Below are positions 11,649 through 22,605 of a stretch of 64,000 bases of DNA, in pieces (positions within the stretch are counted from its first letter, which is position 1; each line of letters opens with the position of its first letter). The DNA comes from Hyperoplus lanceolatus. Taxonomy: Eukaryota; Chordata; Actinopteri; Uranoscopiformes; Ammodytidae. The position numbers were made by a program, and so were the translations under genes. The stretch is from assembly GCA_026929865.2 (NCBI GenBank), contig CM049398.1:22097001-22161000 (forward strand). The letters run 5' to 3'. The notes under the pieces were generated by a model. It did not search any database and had not been told where the DNA came from. It saw nothing but the letters and a program-made list of their open reading frames with translations.

Positions 11649-14600
11649 CAGAGTTTCCGTTGTCCGGTATTTACCGGTCAATGACCGGAAAAAAATGAGG
11701 AGGACCAAAAATTCCAAATGTCTCCGGTCAAAATGACCAATGGAAATAATTATCTCTGCACAATTTGAATTCTGAATAAATATATTCAAATAAATATAGG
11801 CCTACTACAGTGGTCATTTATTTAGTCAATTCATGTAAAACAATAACAGTTTTGATTGTAGTGTAGCCTGTGTGATAAAATAAATAAATTGTTACATTTC
11901 GCGCACCCGCTTTTAAATTGATCGCTATAGCCTACCGTAGATTTATAAACTAAACGGCGGCAAGCTAGCGAAAGAAAGCCGGCGGCAAGTTTTGCGGAGT
12001 AGGCCTACTATTTGACAACCATGGCGAATCGACTGATGATCACAAACTTCTTCAAGCTAAGCAGCAGCAGTGGCAGGTCTGACACCTCACACACACATCC
12101 ATCTGTGTCAGAAGAGGGCGCTGATGCTGTGGTACCCGTGGCTCAGCCTCCAGCAGAAAAGAGGAGGGAAACGCGGGCGTTCAGGCCGGTCTGGATAGAC
12201 ACGTTCCCCTGGGTTCCCCTAGGTGCGATATAGTAGACGATGAGGAGAGGCTGTTTTGCGCTCTGAGTGAAAAATCCGGGAGGAAGAATGGCTTCACTCG
12301 GGGGTCCGCAAATATGCGATTATCGAGCATTACAGAGCACAGTCAGTGCAATGATCACGTATCGGCTGGCAACCTTAAACACCTGCAAATTGCCATGAAA
12401 GGCCAATGTGAGAAAGCCACCGACTCATCAAAAAAAAAGATCTGCTCACAGATGAAAGTTGTATTTCACATGGCCAAACACGACATCCCGGGTCATCAAT
12501 ATGTGGGTATGACAGAGCTACTAAGAGCAGTTCAGGCCCCGGATTTCACCACATCCGAGGGGATTTACCGGCACAGCGACTCCATCTGTGATATGGAAAT
12601 GGCTCTCGAGGATGTGGAATTAAAGGGACTGGATGAGAAAATTGGAGCCAGTGATTTCATCGGCATCATAATCGACGAGACCGTCAACATTACGGTTGAC
12701 AAGAAGTTGATCATGTATGTTAAACTGCAAGTGAATGGAAAAGTGGAGACATGTTTTGTAGGCAACTACGATGTAGGCCTACACTCCGGGATGGCTCAGT
12801 GTATTTTCGACAAAGTAGCGGAGGTTCTCCGCGGCAGGAATGTGGAGCTGTCCCGCGTAGTTGGACTGGGCTCGGATGGAGCCAGCGTCATGATGGGGAG
12901 GCATGCTGGAGTTGGTGCTCTCCTGAAAAAAAAGAGAGCGTGTATTCGATCCAAGTGCACTGCGTTGCCCACCGCACTGCGCTGGCCGCGGTAGATGCAG
13001 CTAAAGCTGTGAACCAGGTTGGAGCCTATAAGTGCACAATCTCCGCTGTGTACTCCTTCTACAAGCACTCTGCTAGCAGGACCAATCGCCTCCGTCAACT
13101 AACAGCAACTCTGACAGAAGAAGACATGACGAGTCTGAAGCAGCCATGTGCTGTCCGCTGGCTGTCGTTGCACAGGGCAGTGGAGAGCATTAAAAAGAAC
13201 TGGCCTGCGTTGGTTATGGAGCTTAATGAAGAGGCGGTGGGAGGAAATGCCCAAGCCCAAGGCATCCTGGGACAAATACAGCCATATAGCTTTATCGCCC
13301 TAACGCACACGCTAGCTGATGTTCTCCCAGTGATGACCAAACTAAATTTGGTTTTCCAGAGGGACAATGTCAATCTGGCCACAATCCGACCAATGGTCAA
13401 AGCATCAGTCTCGGCCCTCACACAGCTAAGAGATGCACCCGGGCCAGAAGAAAAGAGGTATCAAACGGACTCCAAAGAAGGCATGTACAATGGCATTCAA
13501 GTGACCCATGCAGGCGACCGGTCCGTTCAAGCCTTCAAAAATGCTTGAACAAGCTATATCCAACACCTAATAGATGCTCTACGCAACCGCTTCCCTGACG
13601 ATTCCCTGGATCTGCTTAACTGCTTCGACGTCCTCCTTAATCCCTCCCGATACCCACCACAGACAGCTGGTAAGTAGGCTAGCCTATTTGATACGTATGA
13701 TGTAAATAGCCTTGTTATTAAATAGAATATTATTTTTAAATGACCAAACATGCTCGCATATTCTGGTCAATAATAATAAAAGGACAATAGGATTTAATAG
13801 GCATAATAAAAATAATAATACAGCAGGCCTAACAATAGCCTTTTAATAAGAGCCATAATGCAAACTATAAGGGAACTCGAGAGCTATGACCTCCGCTAAA
13901 TTCTAATCTGATACGCAAATGTTGTGTGATTTTAATGGGTTATTTAGCCTATATGTCAAAATTGTGGTAAAAATCGTCCTTGTTGCATAGGCTGCTGACA
14001 GATAATAAGGAAAAGCGAGACAGTAGGCTTATGTAGGCCTAACACAACTGATTTGTACAGTGTTAAATGCACGTTGGAGACAGCGAGGAATAGGCTACTT
14101 TGTTTAAAGTTGTTTATTGGCTTTTATTTTTTTTTAAATAGATCAAAAAAACATCGACTGATTGTCCCATCGTTCCCTCAGCGCTTCGGGAGTATGCAGA
14201 ACCAGCCATCCAAACCATGCTGGGTCATTTTGGCCAAGAAATTGCACGCGAGGACGAGTCTGCACCAGCAAACACATTCATTGATGCCTCAAGCGCGCAG
14301 CGAGATGCCATCCCCATGATGACAGCCCTCCGCAGTTACGGAGGCTTGAATTTTTCAACGGCCTGCGAGATGCTCATTAGGGATTACACAGAAATCTTCC
14401 CCGAGTGGGTCAAAATGGCAAAGGTAGCCTGTGTTATCCCAGTCTCCAGTGTGCCAGCAGAGAGAGGCTTCTCCCTGCAGAACCGCATAAAAACTGCCCA
14501 GCGAAGCCGCCTTGGTGTAGGAAGAGTCACGAGGCTTATGCGCGTTGCAAGCAGCCGAGACACACTTGATACATTTGACTTTAAATCAGCAGCGGCACGC

Positions 14601-15171
14601 TTCACATCTGCAAAGTATCGAAAGAAGTAATAAATAAACAAACAAAAAAAGCCAGCTAAAAGTTTGCGACATTGTTTTATTTTCAGAGTTTTTATTTATT
14701 TTATGCAGTAGGCCTATAGTTCAAGTCGTGGCTTGCAATTCACTTTTTCACTTTAAAATACTGCCGTTCTTTGTTATACTGTTTATAACTTAATTATTTA
14801 AATGTTATTATTTTCATTACAGTCGGCATTTTCTTATGGTATGCGCCCGTTTGTTTTACTGTACTTAGTATTGTTTAGGCTATTATTACTTTTGCCTTGC
14901 ATGGCCTACCCAAATTATTTTTGTTTCAAGTCGGCACTTTAAAATGAAATGTTTAATTGTTCTGTCCTCCACCTGCCAACATTTTCATAAAAAAACAGCA
15001 GGCTATAAATCTACATGCCTTGATGATATCATTCTTTACATAGCCTGTCTATTAATTGTTTTAATTGCAATAAACACGGACAAAATCCGACCGCAGTTTT
15101 TCCAATTTGACCGTACAATTAAACCTTCCAGGTCACATGACCGGCACCAATTTTTTCTAGCGGAAACCCTG
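11649..15171 (+). mobile_element. hAT transposon inserted in Tc1 copy 1
   Basis: A 3,523-bp hAT-superfamily element. Its left end reads CAGAGTTTCCGTTGTCCGG and its right end, reverse-complemented, CAGGGTTTCCGCTAG, giving short imperfect inverted repeats with the CAG start typical of hAT. An 8-bp target duplication flanks it: GGTTACAT at 11641-11648 and GGTTACAC at 15172-15179. The uninterrupted Tc1 copy at 31.3 kb shows that the original site read GGTTACAC, so the left duplicate has mutated once. The element carries a transposase gene on the plus strand (12021-14630) and AT-rich flanks containing repeated TAGGCCTA-like motifs. It is younger than the Tc1 element it interrupts. Confidence 0.93.
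12021..14630 (+). pseudogene. hAT transposase gene, spliced, two frameshifts and one stop
   Basis: This gene encoded a hAT transposase resembling the ZNF862/C17orf113-like group. The start ATG at 12021 leads into a Ser-rich N-terminus and a TTF-type zinc-finger-like region (RAFRPVWIDTFPW). A first frameshift lies near 12205-12235. The frame then runs through the catalytic core, with Asp in IIIDET and in GSDGASVM. A second frameshift falls in an A8 run near 12925. The third segment continues to a premature TGA at 13546-13548 and remains open in the same frame to 13669. A GTAAGT donor at 13670 and an acceptor ending CCCTCAG at 14181 define a 512-bp intron that keeps phase. The last exon (14182-14630) has the hAT dimerisation domain (PVSSVPAERGFSLQNRIKT) and a normal stop. 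With only three lesions it is a recently inactivated copy. Confidence 0.88.
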
Positions 15172-15354
15172 GGTTACACGTGGTCTGCCGTTGTGAGGCC
15201 GGTTGGATGTACTGCCATATTCTCTGAAACGCCTTTGGAGATGGCTTATGGTGGAGAAATGAACATTCAATGCACGAGCAACAGATCTGGTTGACATTCC
15301 TGCTGTCAGCATGCCAATTGCACGCTCCCTCAATGCTTGTGGCATCTGTGGCAT
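15172..15354 (-). pseudogene. Tc1 transposase, N-terminal part (copy 1)
   Basis: The first 60 or so codons of the transposase, from ATG at 15354 (MPQMPQALRERAIGML) through the paired helix-turn-helix DNA-binding region (STRSVARALNVHFSTI). The frame ends at the hAT junction at 15172 and resumes at 11648. Compared with the other copies, one residue differs at the end of the first helix-turn-helix (SH for SR) and one in the GRPR-like linker (NGRPRV). Confidence 0.9.
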
Positions 15355-15746
15355 TTTGCTGTGAGACAAAACTGCACATTTCAGGGTGGCTGCATGAGGC
15401 AAATGGTGGTCACACCAGATACTGACTGGTTCTGAGTCCCCAGACCCACAATAAAGCAAAAAAATTCACATTTCAGAGTGGCCTTTTATTGTGGACAGTC
15501 TAAGGCACACCTGTGCCCTAATCATGATGTCAGATCAGCATCTTGATGTGGCACACCTGTGAGGTGGGATGGATTATCTCAGCAAAGCAGAAGTGCTCAC
15601 TATCACACATTTAGACAGATTTGTGAACAATGTTTGAGAAAAATGGTAATATTGTGTATCTGGAATGAATTTTAGATCTTTAAGTCCATCTCATGTAAAA
15701 TGGGAGCAAAAACAAAAGTGTTGCGTTTATATTTTTGTTGAGTGTA

Positions 15747-16732
15747 GGTTATTTAGAGAAATCAAGCTGAGGGTAAGATTTGGACAACATGTTTTTCCAT
15801 TGACCACAATCCTCTAAAAGTGTGCGTCTAGTTAGTTTTTGGGCATTAGATCACCCAGCTTCTGGCAACCATTCATTCATAATCAAGTCAACCTTTGGTA
15901 CAATCTTTATCCGAAATCAGTTATAGCCTATCAGGAAAGTGAAACACACGGGACAAACTTAGATCGTGGTATGTGAAATTGGTGCTGAATTGTGTGTTTT
16001 GGGTGTCGGGTGGCATTTGACAAATAGAAAAGACCTCTCAGTCTGACACACACATAATGGATGGACCTGAACTGCTGACAAATTATTCAAAGAGGAATGA
16101 CAGAGTAAGGCACAGAGGAAGGGGAAGAGAGGGAGTTTTTAAGGGGGGGAAAGGAGGGAGGATTCAAAAATGGAGCAGGGAGAGGAAAAAGAAAATAAGA
16201 GAAGATATATACAGTAGAAGCCCAGAATGATTGAAGACAAACAAGCGGGATAATAATATAAAAAGACTCAGGGCTTTCTGTGTTATCAGAGGGAATGCAG
16301 AGAATCAGACCACTGGACATGTGAGGTAGTGCAGACCTACACCCCCCCTGAGCCAGTGCACTGCCCCTGGAGGTGTTATGGAAACAGGGCGAGGGGGGAA
16401 GAGGTAGGGAGGAAAGGAAAGCCAAGGGTAATGTGGGAGAAAAGATATGTGGACCATAAGAAGACGAGAAGGTCCGGAGGAAATCATGCAGCAAGGGGAC
16501 TGAGAGATGAGGGAGACGGATAGAGAGGAGGAGAGGAGAAGAGGAGAAACTAAAGGAGGAGGAGGGAGTCATTAAAGAGCTCTAATGACCTGCTGATTGA
16601 CGAGGGCCCCAAACTCTGACCCCAAATTACTACAGAGCCTGAGAACCAGTCCTTTCTTCTGTCGGTGTGTGTGTGTGTATGTGTGTGTGTGAGTGTGTAG
16701 GGGCATCTGTGTAGTGGTGAAACAGAAATAAG
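15747..16732. other. Non-coding DNA between Tc1 copy 1 and the GGTAAC element
   Basis: A purine-rich stretch (16085-16580) produces a long open frame on the minus strand with Ser/Pro/Leu-rich low-complexity content, which is not a gene. An interrupted (TG)n tract lies at 16665-16699. The last 8 bp (16725-16732, GAAATAAG) are the proposed target duplication of the next element. Confidence 0.5.
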
Positions 16733-17330
16733 GGTAACGCTTTATACTAAGGTTCTTGTAGTAAGCCTTAGTTAATAGGTAATAAGGACCTTATTGGATG
16801 CTTATTAACATTAGTTTGTGTTAATAAGACTAGATATAAGTGTTAATAATAACATAATAAACACGTTGACAGTGTGATTATAAGACTTTTATAAGCACTT
16901 ATAAGAAACTTCTTAACTATTTATTGATTGCTTAATAGCATTAATAAAAGTCTTTGTTTCTGATAGCTGTTAATTTTCATTTCATTTAACTTTTATTCAT
17001 CCTCGAGAGACCAATTGAGGGGTGACCCTCATTTTCAATGACGTCGAGTTCAAAACAAATTCAAAGGAAAAACAACAATACATAAACAATATTCAATGCA
17101 AAAACATCAAATACACAACAACAGGTGAAGAGAGAAAAAAACAATTGAAACATTTTAAAAGCATTACAAACCTATTTATTGAGTCTTACTAACTTGCCCA
17201 TTATGTCATTGTTAAACCTTTACTAAGCATTGTTTGTTGCTTTATGAAGGTAAACACATCTTTATTAATCAATTATTAGCAGTTAACTATGCTCTATGAA
17301 CAATGCTTAAGTCCTTTTTAACAGTTACTA
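16733..17330 (+). repeat. Left terminal inverted arm of the GGTAAC element
   Basis: AT-rich arm rich in TTAATAAG-like submotifs and nearly identical to the reverse complement of 29462-29972. It is longer than its partner because a 183-bp sequence (16974-17156) has inserted. Homology fades after about 17325. Confidence 0.85.
16974..17156 (-). mobile_element. 5'-truncated retroelement tail in the left arm
   Basis: This segment is missing from the matching arm at 29.7 kb, which shows the empty site (GCTGTTAATAAAAGCATTAC). On the minus strand it ends in GAATAAAAGTTAAATGAAATG, a short A-rich repetitive tail like those of teleost non-LTR elements. Only a 3' end is present and no coding sequence remains, so the family is not assigned. 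Confidence 0.6.
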
Positions 17331-17941
17331 AGTACTATATCTTGTCAAGGTGGATACAATGAGAATTAGAAAAACGACATATTGTTAGAGCGGTGAAGGT
17401 ATTTGATTAGCTTTAATGTTTTTCTAGTTGAAGTACCTTCAAAAATTAGTTTTCTGAGTTTGGTTTGCAGCGCCATATCTTAGTAAAGTCACTGATTGTG
17501 ATCCCTCTTTCCAAAATGTTGTCTTTTGGCATCTAGCATAATGAGCATAATATATTTGTTTTTGCTCTGAAGTGATTATTTCACCTCTTTGTGTGCGCGC
17601 ACATGTTGAGTGAGTGTTAAAATTAGATGCCGGAGAACGTTGTATATTTTTCACAATCTATGATGAATATGACTCGTATGATCGGTTTTGTGCCTCAGAT
17701 AATTAAATGCTTTTATTTTGAAGGTAGTTGTAAAACCGGAAGTTCTGTTTATGCAAGTCGCTGATGGCTTGATGCCAGCTTGACGCCAGCTTGATGCCCA
17801 TGCTTGACTAAGTGTTTCACGAACATAAGGAGAACATGTCGGAGTCGTCAGCACCCCAAACCAGTGCTGTGTCTGAAATCGCACACTTAGGTAAGTGCAC
17901 TTACATTGAGTGCACTTTATTATCCCTACAGTACACTTACT

Positions 17942-18497
17942 ATTCTGGCACCTGAGCGCGTAGCGATGCACACATCACCAGACAGCTAAACACTTTTCCC
18001 ACGAAACCTGAAGACAGGATCAATAATGAAGGACCGTTAAGGATGTTGTCGACATGCACTTGTATGTCCATTTATTGAAGGTTGTTGAACAAGTTGTTTG
18101 TAGCAGGTTTAGAAGTGTGAAACTGAAAATGAACCAATATGCAAATTGGTTATAAAAATGTACTAATAAAGTTATGAAATACGATGAAATATGAAAGTAA
18201 ATAATTACATAAGACATGGATGAATTAAGTTACTTACAAACAAAGCTTCTCCAAGCCTTACACGGATGGATGACGTGAGATAAAAAAAGAGATGTTTCAC
18301 CGTGTGGATCTCTGGCTCAAATGACAGATCAAAATGGCTGCCGAAATAATGACCGATCACGTGACTAACAGAATGTGACTCTAATCAGCCAATGAGAATG
18401 AACACATATTAAGAAACTATAAAAAGACTGCATACTAGTAATGGCCTACAGGGGGCTCTAAAATGCCTAATACAAACTCTAAATGTGTAACATAACA
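17942..18497 (-). repeat. 3' LTR of the BEL/Pao element
   Basis: A 556-bp LTR, on the minus strand reading TGTTATGTTACACATTTAGA at its start. The only clear difference from the other LTR is A versus G in the AAAAAG(A/G)CTGCAT segment. Confidence 0.95.
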
Positions 18498-18507
18498 CTC
18501 CCCGTCT
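18498..18507 (-). promoter_or_regulatory. Candidate polypurine tract
   Basis: On the minus strand the sequence immediately before the 3' LTR is AGACGGGGAG, a purine-rich stretch in the position where plus-strand DNA synthesis is primed. It is short, and the assignment rests mainly on position. Confidence 0.5.
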
Positions 18508-18573
18508 GGTATTGAACACAATAACACCATAAATCACTAAACATCTGGGGGTCAATCAAGAGTCTGTGTGGCC

Positions 18574-20988
18574 CTAAGGGGTCATCAACACCACCACTTC
18601 AGTGATCGGGCGAAGAAAGGTCTTGGAAGTCCCTCCTTTGGTTACCTTGAGCTCCAACATCCTGATCTTTCCGTCACTTCCAGGGAAGGTTTTAGTCACC
18701 AATGCCATGGGCCACTGGTTTCTCTTCAGCTGAGTATCGCGAAGAAGCATTAAGTCTCCCTCCTTGATGTTGGGGTGGCTCTTCTGCCACTTAGAACGAC
18801 TCTGGAGAGTTGAGACATACTCACGCCGCCACCTTTCCCAAAAGGTGTTGGCCAAGTGTTGGACTCTTCTCCACTGCTGGCGGTATAAGTCTGCGTCGAC
18901 GAAGCAACCTGGAGGAGGATAAGGACAGCAAACCTTCTGGGTAAGAATCGTGTTGGGAGTCAGAAGTAATGGAGCGTCTGCATCGGTAGAGATGGTTGTC
19001 AGAGGTCTAGCATTGATAATGGCAGACACCTCTGCCATCGTAGTAGACAGAACTTCGTGGGTGAGTAGGGAAGGTTGAATCTGACTTAGCATGGAATCCA
19101 GAATCCTTCTTGAGATGCCAATCATCCTCTCCCAAACACCGCCCATGTGTGATGAATGAGGCGGGTTAAAGATCCATGTACAACCCTCTGCACTGAGGAA
19201 CTTAGAGATGTTGGGCTCCTGGTCATCTTGCAAGAGTACTTTCAGCTCTTTGCAGGCTCCCTTGAAATTCGTGCCACAGTCGGAACGAATAAGCTTCACA
19301 GGACCCCGGATGGCAAGAAATCTACGCAGAGCGTTGATGAAGCTTGATGTGTCCATGGCTTCAATGAGCTCTATGTGAACAGCACGTACACTGAGACAGG
19401 TGAAGATAACTGCCCACCTTTTGCTGTTGGCAGCGCCTCCACGGGTGCGTCGAGTAGAGATACTCCAAGGACCAAATACATCAATGCCTACGTTGCTGAA
19501 AGGAGGCTCTGTACTTAGGCGATCTGGAGGGAGGTCAGCCATCTTTTGCTCTGCTGTTTTACCTCTGAGCTTGTTACACGTGACACACTTGTGTAGAAGC
19601 TTCGCGATGCACCTCTTGGCTCCGACCACCCAAATGCCGTCTGAACGTATAGCTCCCTCTGTGAAGATCCGGCCCTGGTGTTCGACTCTCCTGTGGTAGT
19701 AACTGGTAAGTAGAGCGCCGACGTGGCTCCGACCAGGGACAATGAGACGGTGTTTCTCCTCTGTGGTAAGACTTGAGCGTTGAAGCCGGCCACCGATTCT
19801 CAAGAGTCCGTCACAATCGAGAACAGGATCCAACTTCCTCAGTGGACTGTCGTTGGGAATGCTTACCCTTTGCTGCAGACAGGACATCTCAGTGCGATAG
19901 GTTTTTTTTTGAACACATCGAATGATGACCTGTTTTGCCTTCAACAGATTGTCAGATGTGTGTGCTTTTGAACATTGATGCCAGCCTTTACATTCTTTGT
20001 TTCCTGTTGTAGTGCTGGATCCGATGACCTCTGTGATGTGAATGAGTGTGGCTATGGCTCTGATGAGAGACTGCCACGTAGAAAACCGTTCAAACCACTG
20101 AGAGCCCAGGTTTGGGCTGGTGCATGTTGTGAGGTGAGATCGCACTTCCACGTCAGAGTCTGGGTCCACAAGGCTGAAAGGTGTTTCCAATGGAATATCT
20201 TCCTTAGGAGGTAGCAGCAGAAAGTCAGGCCCGGTGAGCCAGATGGTATTGGTGAGCAGTGCTGCATGTACTGATCTGGTTGCTACGTCTGCTGGATTCC
20301 GGCCGGTGGGTACGTAGTGCCTCTGGTTAGGGTTTGAGAACTTCCTGATGCGTTCTACCCTGTTACTGACATACACGTAGAACCGGCGGGTAGCATTGTA
20401 AATGTACCCAAGCACAACCTTGCTGTCCGTGTAGAACCGTACATCATCAAGCTTCAGATCCAACTCTCTTGAAGCCAATTCTGCTATCTCAACCGCCAGG
20501 ACTGCTGCTCCCAACTCAAGCCGCGGGACTGTATGGACTGACATCGGAGCTAACTTTGCCTTTCCTATGACGAATCCTACATGGACCTCGCCGCTGTCGT
20601 CTAGCACCTTGAGGTAAGCCACTGCAGCTATGGCCTTCTCAGAAGCGTCTGAAAAGATGTGTAGCTCCACGCGCTGGGCGTTGGAAACAGATGTGCTTGT
20701 GTAGCAACGAGGAGTCTCAAAGCTTTCAAGGGCTTGTAGCGAATCCCTCCAAGCAATCCACTCTGTTTCCTTTTCAGCAGGGAGTGGCTCGTCCCAATCG
20801 ACGGTGCTGTGGGTGAGTTCTCTCAGAAGGAGCTTTCCTTGTATGGAGATCGGTGCCACCAGGCCAAGTGGGTCAAACAAACTGTTCACACAAGCAAGCA
20901 CACCTCTGCGAGTGAAGGGCCTATTGGTGTTGGCAACCCGAAAAGTGAACGTATCTTTGCTCAGGTCCCAATTCAATCCTAAGCTGCG
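18574..20988 (-). pseudogene. BEL/Pao pol: RNase H and integrase segment
   Basis: An 800-residue open frame follows the stop at 20989-20991. RNase H motifs include HIFSDAS (Asp at about residue 110), YTDSK (184) and NPAD (230). The integrase has a His-His-Cys-Cys zinc site (His 428 and 433, Cys 464 and 467) and a complete catalytic triad: Asp 499 in GIDVFGPW, Asp 566 in SDCGTNF and Glu 616 in VWERMIG. The C-terminus has the WRRVQHLANTFWERW and GDLMLLRD features of the DUF5641 domain of BEL/Pao integrases. RNase H removes the RNA template and integrase inserts the cDNA. This part is internally intact; it is called a pseudogene because it is cut off from the reverse transcriptase by a nonsense codon. 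Confidence 0.93.
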
Positions 20989-21969
20989 CTACATCGGTGG
21001 AGAGTCAGTTTCCAGGTCGAGGTCCTTCAAGTCTTTGGCATACTCGGAGGATGGAAACGCTTGCATAACTGTTGGACAGTTGGACGCAATCTTGTGGAGA
21101 CATAGGTTGGACATGGCTAGCATGCCTCGTGCCGCTGTAAGTAGGTCGACTGCTTGAGACACAGAGGGCAGAGATTTGAGGCCATCGTCTACATAGAACT
21201 CTCTATGTACGAACTGTTTCGCGGCGTGACCAAACTCCTCTTCTCCGTGTAGAGCAGCTCGTCTGAGGCCATAGGTCGCTACCGCTGGAGACGGACTGTT
21301 GCCAAACACATGGACCCGCATCCGGTATTCTACAACCTCGTCCGTAGGGTCGTTGTTCCGGAACCATAGGAACCGAAGAAAGTTCCTGTGATCTTCTCTC
21401 ACGATGAAACTATGGAACATCTGTTCGATGTCGGCGGTGAAGGCAACCTGTTCACATCGAAAACGCATCAGAACTCCCAGCAAACTGTTGTTAAGATCTG
21501 GTCCGGTCAACAACACGTCGTTCAGGGACACTCCAAGATGTTTGGCGCTTGAGTCAAACACAACCCTGATTTGACCTGGTTTGTGGGGGTGATACACTCC
21601 GAATGTGGGGAGGTACCAGCACTCCTCTCCGTTAGCCAACGGAGGAGCGAGCTCTGCATGATCTTGATCGAAGATACGTTGCATGAAGGTGACAAAATGC
21701 TCCTTCATCTCCGGCTTTCTTCCAAGCGTGCGACAAAGAGAGTTGAAACAATTCAGAGCTTGCTCTCTATTGTTAGGCAGACGTGGTCTTGACGGGCGGA
21801 ACGGAAGTGGGGCTACCCAGCTGTTACCATCGTCGATGTAGCTCTCTTTATCCATTAACTCGATGAACAGCTTGTCTTCAATAGAAGGAGCAACCTTGTT
21901 GTCATCTTCGGTGCGTTGGAATATCTTGCTTCCCAAGGAGTCATCGTAACGCATCTCTCTGCTTCGCAA
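20989..21969 (-). pseudogene. BEL/Pao pol: reverse transcriptase segment
   Basis: A 326-residue frame covers the reverse transcriptase palm and fingers, with catalytic Asp 180 in FTADIEQMF and the YVDD box at residues 259-262. It copies element RNA into DNA. The frame ends in TAG at 20989-20991, and the same frame continues directly into the RNase H segment, so a single nonsense change separates them. On its 5' side the protease frame and this frame overlap (21855-21969) in different phases, which marks a frameshift near 21960. Confidence 0.93.
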
Positions 21970-22605
21970 GACAGTGGTGAGCTTGACGGTTCACGGAGAC
22001 TGTTGGTGCTTTGGGTCTTCACAGTGAGCTTCTCTTTAACTGTGAGATGGTTCGGACAGGGTGAGAAGTGTGAATGGCGGCCGTTCTCCAGAATGTGAGT
22101 GCGGAACACACTTGCATCTTTGGGCTTGTGAGCCGTGCCTAGGCAGACCTCACCGATGATGACCCAACCAAGATCCAACCATTGGGCATATGGTGCGTTA
22201 TTAGGTCCGTTGCGCTGGTCACGGACCTTGTGAACCTGTAGGACATCACGCCCAAAGAGAAGAAGGATCTGAGCCTCTGGGTCAAGCGGAGGAATGTGCT
22301 CAACAATGGACTTGAGGTGAGTGTGATACTTCGCTACTTCTGGAGTAGGTATCTCGGACCTGTCTTCGGGGATGTAGTTGCATTCAATGAGTGTTGGGAG
22401 ATCTATACTGAGGCTTCCATCCAAGGGTTGTGCGACAAAGCCTCTGCCTCTCCTACCTGACATCTCAGTGAGACCGGCACACGTACGTAGTGTGTAGAGA
22501 GCCTCTGTGCTTGGCGAGTGACCGGTTGCTCTGGTCATCAAGAATGGCGTAAAGTTTCACTGACCTATTTGGTTCTCCCTTAGGATGCACTGTGATGAGG
22601 CAGAT
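21855..22605 (-). pseudogene. BEL/Pao aspartic protease remnant
   Basis: Downstream of the Gag stop the same frame continues for about 30 codons to an aspartic-protease-like active-site segment (YAILDDQSNRSLA, at about 22555-22520). A frame change then follows, and the next frame (22541-21855) holds the second half of the region, with LPTLIECNYIP and ILLLFGRDVL. Part of the protease fold appears to be missing at the junction. The enzyme would cleave the Gag-Pol precursor; as it stands it cannot be made. Confidence 0.85.

Larger units (their letters stand above)
10512..15744 (-). mobile_element. Tc1/mariner element, copy 1, split by a hAT
   Basis: A Tc1-like DNA transposon with its transposase on the minus strand. 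It begins CACTCAACAAAAATATAAAC at 10512 and ends with the reverse complement at 15744. It is flanked on each side by TA (10510-10511 and 15745-15746), the expected Tc1 target duplication. The inverted ends are long, about 275 bp (10512-10785 and 15470-15744). A 3.5-kb hAT (11649-15171) lies inside the transposase gene and separates its two parts. The right end also carries a copy of the 3' coding end and 3' flank of the transposase (about 15394-15466), so the inverted-repeat arms extend further than in the other two copies. The element cannot be autonomous. Confidence 0.93.

Noticed and set aside
10840..11736. 298-codon open frame on the plus strand
   Set aside because: It lies antisense to the Tc1 transposase and has no family character; the sense frame on the minus strand explains it. 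The same applies to the frame on the minus strand at 31608-32300.
16087..16572. 161-codon frame on the minus strand
   Set aside because: Ser/Pro/Leu-rich product of a purine-rich tract; no domain.
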